Assembly (NCBI GenBank): GCA_020736575.1 | Contig: JAGPYM010000113.1 | Coordinates: 1-36,371 of the forward strand | DNA: 36,371 nt | From: Thelonectria olida | Taxonomy: Eukaryota > Ascomycota > Sordariomycetes > Hypocreales > Nectriaceae | Direction of reading: 5' to 3' | Shown here: piece by piece, positions 21,384 through 29,268 of the stretch | Numbering within the stretch: the first letter of the stretch is position 1 | Layout of the letters: each line of letters opens with the position of its first letter | Program-made: the position numbers and the translations under genes | The notes under the pieces: model-generated | Told to the model about the DNA's origin: nothing | The model's database searches: none | Seen by the model: only the letters and a program-made list of their open reading frames with translations

Positions 21384-23143
21384 CTACTCACTAAGCATAA
21401 CAGCAACACCCCGAATTCTCTTGAGCACTAGCCTCTCAAAGCTGACTGCGTAGCTCTCAGTCTGAACCTGGCTGCCAAGCCCTTGCAAGCACACCAACAC
21501 CGCCTTGGCAAAGCCCGTACCCATGGCAAACCTGACCTTGCTCATGACCTCCTTGCTTTCGTTTAGGATGCACTCCTTCACCTGACTGGGCTCACTTGCG
21601 CCCTCATCACCAATAGCTGTCTTGATTGGCGACCACAGGGCTATCTCGATCAGCACTATACCCAGAGAGTACAAGTCGAAGTCCTTGTGATATGGGTATT
21701 TTCTGTGGCTCGGGTTGCACAGTTGGTTGTGTGGATGTCGGTAGAAATCGTCGTCAATGCCTCCCGGGTACGCCTCTTGTGTCAGGTTCGGCTGAGATAC
21801 GGGTCGGGCCAAGTCAAAACCAGACACGCAAGGCTCGGCGTAAGCGATGGAAGCGCCCGTCTCTTCAAAGAGGAGAATGTTTCCAGCACGAAGAGCCTTG
21901 TGCAGCCAGTCGACCGCGTGGAGCTGATAGACGGTTTCAGCCACGGCGCGTGCGAGAGCAAGGCGAGTTCCCAGATCGGGCTGGGGGATCTTGCGCCGAA
22001 GGCAACAAGAGAGGGAAACGAGGGAAGCTTTCTGGTTGGTCTTTTCGAAAACCAATCCAAACGCGCCGCCCTCGTCGTAATACCCAATGCAGCGGGGGAC
22101 CCGGAAACTCGGCGGCAGCTTCAAGTGCAGCAGCATTGCAAGCTCGCACACGACCAGTCGCTCGAGCTCGTCCTTTGTGGGGCGAGAGGGATCTGATGGC
22201 CGTGGATATGGCTTGAATTCGAGCCAGTAACCGGCCTTGTCGTCGACCACCGCCTCCCACCGCAGCCCTGCCGATTCCTCTGGACCCTTGACGACAACTT
22301 TCTTAGCAGCCAACTTCAACGATGACTCGTCGCCTGCAGAAGTGGCCCCATCGGCGTCGCTCTGTGCTTGGAGCTTCCGTTTTTTGAGCTGGGCCAAGTC
22401 CCGCAGAAGGTTTTCAGTCTGCATGTGGCTGAGCCCAGGAGTGTTGTTCACGCTCAAGGCCTCAATCAGCTCCTTCAAACCACCCACCGTATCCTGCACG
22501 TCTAAGAGACCCATCCATGTCGACTGGACCATGTCGTAGATCTCCCGCTGGGTCTTGAGCTCCGACAGGGAAATCAGGCTGTCGTTGACATGTCTGGCAC
22601 AGTCCACCAGGTCCTTCAATTTGCCCATCTCAAATGTCGCCCACTTGATTTGGGCCTTGAGCTTGAGGCCCTTGAACCTCAAGTCACTGAATACCAGCTT
22701 CAATTTGAAGCGGCCGCCACTTCCGAGCGTCTGGTTCGACTCTGGCTGCCGAGTAAAGGAAGGAGTCTCAGCGGTGAACTTCAGGATGCGATCCCACAAT
22801 GGCTCCAGCTTTCCTTGAACCATGTAACGAACCGGATCAGGGATGGTGATTCTCACTGATGACTCGTCGTCTGCATTATTCTTGACGAAGCCGAAGGCGT
22901 GGCCCCAGCTCAGAAGTCTGCCCTCTTCAAGCTGGAGCTGTAAGCGTAAGTTTGCGTACTCCTCTGGGACTTCCTTCACGTCCACCATGAGTTCAATTCC
23001 TACACTGTCAACATCAAGCGCACTGCGGAAACAAGACCGGAATCTAATTATGGTTGCCTACCTTGCACCACACCGGCGAAGACCTGAAACAAAATCGAAG
23101 CGCTCCCGAGCGCCAATCCGGTGATACTGAGGGGATCTGCCAT
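21384..23143 (-). CDS. HeLo-type N-terminal domain fused to a protein pseudokinase
   Basis: Two exons, 23143-23062 and 22999-21384, with a 62-bp intron (GTAGGC...GTGTAG), give 565 residues. The upstream exon supplies MADPLSITGLALGSASILFQ, the characteristic hydrophobic start of fungal HeLo/HET-type domains. Residues 1-250 are helical, including LLSWGHAFGF as in HeLo proteins. The C-terminal half is kinase-like but lacks catalytic residues: the HRDLKxxN loop is HKALRAGN (394-401, catalytic Asp replaced by Ala396), DFG is GFD (421-423), and no Gly-rich loop is evident. DLYSLGIVLIEIALW marks the F-helix region. HeLo domains act in fungal allorecognition as membrane-targeting cell-death domains. 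The HeLo-pseudokinase order recalls animal MLKL. Its start lies 330 bp from that of the CCCH gene on the other strand. The exact role is inferred. Confidence 0.85.
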
Positions 23144-23473
23144 TTTCGGGATGTTGAATTCAATGACTGCTCCAACCCAGCCTCGACCAGGCCGCGGCTG
23201 GGCCTTACTATATAGCCATATTTACGCGCCGGGCCCTTGCGGGCGGTTACCGATCAAGCTGAACCAACCCATGCATGACCAATCTCATAGAGTAGTTACC
23301 TGCTCGTTATTAATTGCCTATCATGGACATTGAGGATAGAGTACTAATACCCCGTATGCCATCTCTCTGTCCTGCGAATTCACTCAGATGATCAGCCCAT
23401 CACAAGCCATAATCTACTGCAATCTACTACAAACCATCTTTATCCATACATTCATCACGACCAGTCTTTCAAA
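23144..23473. promoter_or_regulatory. Short bidirectional promoter between the HeLo-pseudokinase and CCCH-array genes
   Basis: Only 330 bp separate the two start codons. A TATATAG word at about 23208-23214 lies about 65 bp upstream of the minus-strand start. On the plus-strand side, a segment with CAATCTACTGCAATCTACTA precedes the start. Shared control of the two genes is plausible. Confidence 0.55.
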
Positions 23474-24544
23474 ATGCCCCCGGTTTCCTCTACTTCTTCC
23501 GCAGCTCTCCTTGACTGCGCCCGCGATGCCCGCGCCAAGTTCACTGTCGACCAGCCCGAGCCCTTCATTGCGAAGCAGGCCCTAGATTCCTTGTGCATGG
23601 CGCTCGAATTCTACAAGTCCCTGGAACCCGGCCTTGGCTCAGCCAATCTATCCTCGCTTGAGGACCACCACGACCCGTGTCAGAAAGCGCTAAACAGCGT
23701 GGTTGACATCCAGCGCAAGTACCACAATCAGATGCAGGCGGCGCTCCTCAGGCTGTTGGAGGAGGGGAATCGGCTGCAATCGACACTGCACGCGATGCAG
23801 GTGAGACAGGCCGATACCTGTCGCTATGGATCAGGATGCAGGGAACCTGATTGCCAGCACTCGCACCCCGACGCGCAGCCGTGCCGGAACGGTGCCGCTT
23901 GCAAGGACCAACCTTGCGCTTTCAAGCACCCCAGAGTCCCGCCGTGTCAGTTTGGGGCAGGTTGCACCACCCCAGGATGCACGTTTGGCCACCCCAAGGT
24001 GAAGATCATCAACTGTCAATTTGGGATAGCCTGCAAGACTCCTGACTGCAGCTTCACCCATCCCGAAGCAATTGCCTGTCGTTCTGGGTCAGTCTGTAAG
24101 ACTCCCGACTGCAGCTTCACCCATCCCAAACCTGCCAATTGTCGACATGGGCCAGCTTGCAAGAGCAAGAAATGCAAGTTTTCTCATCCCGAAGCCATGG
24201 ATTGTCAAAATGGGGCAGCCTGCAAGACCCCCAATTGCACTTTCACCCATCCCGAAGCAATTGAATGTCGGCTTGGGACAAGCTGCAACCTCCCAAGCTG
24301 CACCTTCACCCACCCCGAGCCAGCCGACTGTAAACTTGGGGATGGTTGCAATCGCAAGGATTGCAAATTTGACCACCCTCAGCCTTCTCTTCCGCCTCCT
24401 TATGCCGAGACGCGAAATGAAGCTGAAGGCAGCTCCCCAGGGCTGAAAGGTAAACACGCCAAGGGAAACTCCAAGGGGAACTCTAAGGGGCGTCGTCCCA
24501 AATCTGCTATTGCTCCCGAGAAAAAACCTCGGGAATGGGCGTGA
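23474..24544 (+). CDS. Protein with nine tandem CCCH zinc fingers (Nab2-like spacing)
   Basis: A single-exon gene of 356 residues, start context CAAAATGCC. Residues 1-115 are helical and polar and may form a coiled coil. Then nine fingers of the form C-x5-C-x4-C-x3-H begin at residues 116, 137, 158, 181, 202, 223, 244, 265 and 286. The spacing is 21 residues except for one 23-residue step after the third. Most carry a CxxGxxC...CxFxHP signature. The basic tail (KGKHAKGNSKGNSKGRRPKS) could bind nucleic acid or act as a nuclear signal. This finger spacing is that of Nab2/ZC3H14-type RNA-binding fingers, so RNA binding is the best guess. The regular 63-bp period points to recent tandem duplication. 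It is divergent from the HeLo-pseudokinase and convergent with the kinase-CCCH gene. Confidence 0.9.
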   Translation: MPPVSSTSSAALLDCARDARAKFTVDQPEPFIAKQALDSLCMALEFYKSLEPGLGSANLSSLEDHHDPCQKALNSVVDIQRKYHNQMQAALLRLLEEGNRLQSTLHAMQVRQADTCRYGSGCREPDCQHSHPDAQPCRNGAACKDQPCAFKHPRVPPCQFGAGCTTPGCTFGHPKVKIINCQFGIACKTPDCSFTHPEAIACRSGSVCKTPDCSFTHPKPANCRHGPACKSKKCKFSHPEAMDCQNGAACKTPNCTFTHPEAIECRLGTSCNLPSCTFTHPEPADCKLGDGCNRKDCKFDHPQPSLPPPYAETRNEAEGSSPGLKGKHAKGNSKGNSKGRRPKSAIAPEKKPREWA

Positions 24545-25151
24545 TGGATTTCTTTGATACATAAGGTCACATTATACATACCGGGTAAGAAAGGTTGTTT
24601 ATGCAAAGGGCGAGAAGGAACATAGCAACGTGGAGTTTAGACGATGCAGAGCTTTCACGTATGACCAACAGGTCATACAAGCTGCGTCACTGAGTATCTG
24701 AGGTTCCTTACCGTAGGTATTATTAGTTGAATGTCATTTACACGTCAGTTATATCTTATTATACCTCGTTCCATTCTTAATGGTCTTGCTGGCGATTAGA
24801 GCCTGTCAGTAAAGGAATTGTTCATCTTTTGTCGAAAACTACATGTAAGCCACTGTAACAGAAGAGGCGCGCGCCTCTAGCGCATCACTCTTATATTCAA
24901 GGCGACTACTAAGACTGTATGGAGTGAGTGCCATGTGAAAAGTCACTCCGTATTTCTTAAAATAACATAGTTGAATACTGTCCGTTCGAGATACGTTTGC
25001 AGAACCCCCTCCTGATAGCTTTCGTAAGGTCTACGAATGTTCGCAAATCAGGACCAAACCGTCATCTTCATAATTAATGGTCGAGAACTGAGTTGCTTCT
25101 CCGCAAAAGCTCACATCCATTATCCCTACATAGTGCAAAATTAACTATCCC
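24545..25151. other. Convergent intergenic spacer
   Basis: About 600 bp between the 3' ends of the CCCH-array gene and the kinase-CCCH gene. No coding trace, RNA gene or clear repeat was found. Confidence 0.5.
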
Positions 25152-26918
25152 TTATTCATGTTTGTCCGTATCCGAGACTGGAACTATCTTCCGCACATGC
25201 ATCTCCGTGCTAAATTTGCAGATGTGATCGTCCTTGTTTGCGCCCTCAAGACAGTGATGTCCATACATACAGGCAGGAACTGTGCATCTCTTGCCCTGAA
25301 GGCACGGCGAGCTCACTCTGACAACGTAATCCAACATCTCCAAATCACTTTCGTCTAATTCGTCCTCATGCTCATAGGCACAATCAGAGGGCTTCTTACA
25401 GCTTTGTTTCAGATAATGATTACGGCAGGCGCCCATCCTTCGAATCTCTTCGAGACGGTCTCGGCTGGGTTGGTCCAGGAATTCGATGTTTCGCGCGAAG
25501 CCCAGGGCGGCAAGATCGAGTCTGTCACCATGCTCATTCTGGTCGATGGTGGGCTTCGTCCGGCCCTGTCTCGTAGTTGTCTGGGATGTTGGGCCGTCGG
25601 GGGTTGGCGTCAGTCGTTTGGATATGGGCGATCGGGATGGGAGAGTTGATGATGCGATTGCGGCAGTCTGCACTTTGAGTTGAGTGACCTTGTTGTGGGA
25701 GGCGGTGCTCAGTTCTTCCTGCGCCTTCAGGTATTTCTTCTGAAGCCGCCTGTATTGCTGGAACAAGCCTTTGTATCCGAAGCAATCCTTGTGCTTGCGA
25801 CAGCTATCGCAGAAGTACTGTCCGTTCGGACTGATTGCCCACAACTCGGATACCACCTCGAATGCATATGGTCGGTGTTCCTCATTCTGGCTGATCATGC
25901 GATAGATTAAATCGCGTATGCCATGATTCTCCTTTCCAGAGTCATGGAAGATGCGCATCGCCCTCATCATTTGCACCTGGGCGTTCCGGTGCACAAGTTC
26001 TTCACGTTTTTCGGGCTCGGTAGCACGATGGGGTGGCTCGGTTGGGAAGTCGCGTTCCATTTCGTTCTTCGATTTACCAGTGATGTAAGTGAAGATGTCC
26101 ATGAAAACCCGGCCGAGCGAGTACATATCCGAAGGCCGCCCGCGGGTCTTGTAAAAGCATTCCGGAGCGCTATACGGCCAAGTACCCGCATAGGGGCCAC
26201 TGGTCTGCGACGAGTCTCTGCCTGTGTAGTTTCCCGAGACGCTAAAGTCGGTAATGTATACCGCCTGGCGATCGATGAGGATATTGGATGGTTTGATGTC
26301 CTTGTGTCGGATCTTTTTCTGGTGGAGGTACAACACGCCGCTCGTAATGCAACCGCAGATTCGGCGCAGTTGTGAATGTACATCCGCCAGTACTAACCGC
26401 TTGCTCTTTTTCGATGACCCGACCCATCCCAACTCGGAGAGCTGCTGAGTTGCTTCATTCTGGTAGTTGGCGTGTTGTGCCGCCTTGTCCAGCAACACGA
26501 GGAGCTTTTCCAGATCGCAGCTGGCGCAAGGATACATGATGATTGTCGTCGTGATTGCGATCCTGTAGGACCCAATGAAGGTAACCAGGTGCCGGTGCTG
26601 GAGACTTTTGAGGATGTCGATTTCATTCTTGACTTCGTCGGGGCGTAAACCTGAGTTTCTTATTTCCTTTGTCGCGACGATGATTGTTTGCTTGTCGAAT
26701 GATAGCTCGCTTTTAGAGACATCACCAAATGATCCTGTACCCATGGCTTCCAATCTCTCCACCAGAATGACTTCATCGGCCGTGAACGAAACGTCCTGGC
26801 CTTTTCCGGACCAATGGCCCTCTCTTTTGCCGAGACGCTCAAGAATGACTCGGCCGGGGAACTGAGCAGAAACGTCAGGCATCTCGCCTATGCTAAGCTC
26901 TTCCAACGTCTCTGCCAT
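25152..26918 (-). CDS. Ser/Thr protein kinase with C-terminal CCCH zinc fingers
   Basis: A single-exon gene of 588 residues. I place the start at the ATG at 26918 (context CCAAGATGG) because the open frame upstream contains no other ATG. The kinase domain spans about 52-360: glycine loop GTGSFG (60-65), K84 in VATKEI, E99, catalytic loop HKDIKPSN (205-212), D224 in DFS instead of DFG, APE at 251-253 and DMYSLG. All key catalytic residues are present, so activity is likely despite HKD and DFS. Next come CDSCRKHKDC (370-379), a helical linker, and two CCCH fingers: C498-x8-C507-x5-C513-x3-H517 and C539-x5-C545-x4-C550-x3-H554. A truncated third finger follows (ICKFSTEMH). The fusion suggests a kinase controlled or targeted by RNA or DNA. 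The substrate is unknown. It may act with the neighbouring HeLo-pseudokinase. Confidence 0.88.
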   Translation of the reverse strand: MAETLEELSIGEMPDVSAQFPGRVILERLGKREGHWSGKGQDVSFTADEVILVERLEAMGTGSFGDVSKSELSFDKQTIIVATKEIRNSGLRPDEVKNEIDILKSLQHRHLVTFIGSYRIAITTTIIMYPCASCDLEKLLVLLDKAAQHANYQNEATQQLSELGWVGSSKKSKRLVLADVHSQLRRICGCITSGVLYLHQKKIRHKDIKPSNILIDRQAVYITDFSVSGNYTGRDSSQTSGPYAGTWPYSAPECFYKTRGRPSDMYSLGRVFMDIFTYITGKSKNEMERDFPTEPPHRATEPEKREELVHRNAQVQMMRAMRIFHDSGKENHGIRDLIYRMISQNEEHRPYAFEVVSELWAISPNGQYFCDSCRKHKDCFGYKGLFQQYRRLQKKYLKAQEELSTASHNKVTQLKVQTAAIASSTLPSRSPISKRLTPTPDGPTSQTTTRQGRTKPTIDQNEHGDRLDLAALGFARNIEFLDQPSRDRLEEIRRMGACRNHYLKQSCKKPSDCAYEHEDELDESDLEMLDYVVRVSSPCLQGKRCTVPACMYGHHCLEGANKDDHICKFSTEMHVRKIVPVSDTDKHE

Positions 26919-27863
26919 CTTGGATGGTGTGCTGGGGTTGGTTGGGAAGACGTGGACAGGAAGTGAATGAGGAACAAGATTGGAGTCGATGAGTGAAAGA
27001 CACAAAGGTACAACCGAGTAGGGGACAAAAAGTGTTAATGAATTGAAGGTAGTAAAGAACTCCGTGATGAATATAAATAATTAGTCGGGAGCCAGATTCT
27101 CTTCACTAAGAGGTTTGGTAAACGCTGCGAAATGTCAGCAGCCGAATGCGAGCGACAACCAGGCGATGGCTACCGAAATCCAAGCGCTTGTATGCATGCT
27201 TAGTGTCGTCCTCGGGGAGCCCGAATGCCCACTCGTTCGGACGATGTCACCGGTGTGTTTTCTCACCTGAGAAGGCGTCGCTAAATTGCCGCTGTGGCTT
27301 GCGCTTTTAATAGCAACCTGATGTAGGGAAGGTAATAGGCAGTAGCTTTGTACTGGCACGCCTTCGTATAGGTACGTACAATTATTCGTGCAGGGATGCT
27401 TTCAGGGCGGCTAAATAAGTGTCAGATATTGGGGTGAAAATTGTGTGTGTATTCCTCTTGTCCCTCTTGTCAGATAGTTGGGTTGGAACCCTATTTCTAT
27501 CTGTTCAGTGATGTTCTAGCTGAGAGGTTGTTACAGTGCTGCGACATCTCTCTGACCGGTAGTTCGGACCTCCGGTTTGCCGATCTCGTCTTCGCCACTA
27601 TTCAACAATAAGGCTTCCCGAAATCCCCCACGGAGATCTTGTTAGCGTCGCTGGCAGCTCGCTCGCTTTATTGCGGCAAAAGATAAACATTTAACACAAT
27701 TTAGCAGGGTCCCTATATGCTAAGTATAATTCGCCCCTTAGGATTAGGTAAAAACGTTAGCATAACTATAAGGAGATATAAGAACATGGGCCTATCTACC
27801 TATAAACCTCCTTACTCACCAACCCTAAACCCTCTTCTAGATCTAGATTTGCAGTTATTTACT
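26919..27863. other. Intergenic region upstream of the kinase-CCCH gene
   Basis: About 945 bp. The part next to 26918 is the presumed kinase promoter. No gene or RNA is supported. A short CCCTAAACCCT word near 27825 is telomere-like but isolated. Confidence 0.45.
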
Positions 27864-28678
27864 TTACTCTAGTGGTGCAGCCATATAAGAAAACACTAGA
27901 CATAGTCGTAATGCCCGAACATCCGCCCACTGTATGCTCTTTCCCATCCATCTGCGTACCTGTTCTTGCCTTTCTATATTGGTCCATTCTTCTTGGTCTG
28001 TGAACCCTAATAGCCTGTACAAGTGCACGCACTCCTTCGGCAGCTAAACCCAAATCCAGGCAATAATAGAAACCATCTATCTATTATACTAGCACTTACT
28101 ATTTACCTTTTTTTCCCACACATTACATAGTTCCTGCAGCACAAAGCATCCCAAACAACAGCTGAACTTTTCGGCTGCTCGATTTTGCCGTACAAATCGC
28201 TCCATCCATAGCGCAAGCTGATACGCTCTCGCCACCTCGTCTCCCATTCCTGGCGCTCTCTCACATTTAGTGCCGGGGTGTGCTCGGTCCTCGATACTGG
28301 AAGTAAATCGACTATTGATATGCTATCGATAATGTCGAGAGTGTTGCAAGATGCTGTCGCAAATGAATCTCGAAGTGCTGCAAGCGTCATGGAGTCATCA
28401 ACCAACGCCTCAGTACCCCATTCGAATGGATGGTCCAGTCGTAGTTGTTGTAAAACCACTGCAATCCCGCCAGTTGAGGATGGTTTCGCTAACTCAATTG
28501 TCACTTGCACCTTATCTTCATCTAGCCTACAGTTATGCCCTAGAGCTTTAATGTAATCAGCATGAGTTCCTCGACTTGTACTACCAGTAGAACGTCGGAT
28601 CGGCCGAAATAATCTCCATATCCAGTGGTTAACTGCCGTATTAAGACATATGCTTCTTGTCACCATGGGTGAGTCCAT
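27864..28678 (-). pseudogene. Unrecognised two-exon gene with an apparent one-base frameshift
   Basis: Exon 1 (28678-28107) encodes about 190 residues from MDSPMVTRSICLN, including IDSISIVDLLPV and RERQEWETRWRERISLRYGW. A 63-bp intron (28106-28044, GTAAAT...TTTAG) leads to exon 2 (28043-27864), which opens LPKECVHLYRLLGFTDQEEW and ends at TAA. Exon 2 needs a codon-boundary junction, but exon 1 arrives one base out of phase. In the alternative frame the last exon-1 residues read ELCNVWEKK and join perfectly. The slip therefore lies between about 28145 and 28106, which includes a run of seven A. It could be a true mutation, a sequence error or a missed small intron. The family is unknown to me. 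Confidence 0.55.
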
Positions 28679-29154
28679 TTTAAGCCGTCGACCGTAAGAC
28701 TTGTCAGGTTAAATAAGGTGGAAAAGGTGGGAAGATGCTTAAGTCAGTGAGGTGATTATGAGCGGGGAATTTATGCACCTCTTATGTGCCACACCTCATA
28801 TCTAATGGAGGCAGAGGGCAATTTCAGCTTATCAACCGGCAAAGTATGGCTGAAACAAGTTCTAGTCAGCTCCTAACACTAACATCTCTTGACGCAGAGT
28901 ACCCTTGCAATTCGGCGCCGGCACTTGCTTAGTACTAGTATTCACCCGCCCGAAGATAATATACTATCAACCCTAATAGTGCGGGGAAAATAGTACGAAT
29001 AGAACAGATGAATCTGGGCTAAAGCGCCCATATACAAGGTCCAGTTCTATTAAGTCGTCCGTCCCCTGCACTTCACTAATATTTAGAAAGAGTTCCTCTA
29101 TAATAGGAACCACTTTATTAGCTATAGATTGCTGCTACCATTTTACCCCACCAC
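28679..29154. other. Intergenic spacer
   Basis: Upstream region of the preceding minus-strand gene, about 475 bp, with no coding trace or recognisable element. Confidence 0.4.
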
Positions 29155-29233
29155 TTACCAATCCTCATTCATATCCTCATAATAATCTTAGCTATCACTC
29201 TCATCTTCACCCGTCCCACTAGTTTCTTCATCT

Positions 29234-29268
29234 TCCTCCTCCTCCTCCTCCTCCTCTTCTTCTTCTGG
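29234..29268. repeat. CTC/CTT trinucleotide tract encoding the acidic tail of the decayed gene
   Basis: Seven CTC units in a CTTC-rich context. On the minus strand this is a run of GAG/GAA codons in the terminal part of the pseudogene frame. Confidence 0.7.

Noticed and set aside
21626..22216. 196-codon plus-strand open frame over the pseudokinase
   Set aside because: Antisense shadow of a GC-rich exon with no recognisable motif.
25923..26375. 150-codon plus-strand open frame over the kinase
   Set aside because: Antisense to the kinase catalytic loop; not an independent gene.
26919..27005. N-terminal extension of the kinase-CCCH protein from a TTG codon at 27005
   Set aside because: TTG is not a normal start in fungal nuclear genes, and the ATG at 26918 has a strong context and begins the protein sensibly.
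27815..27840. Telomere-like CCCTAAACCCT word
   Set aside because: Only about two units and no array, so no evidence for a telomere or internal telomeric tract.
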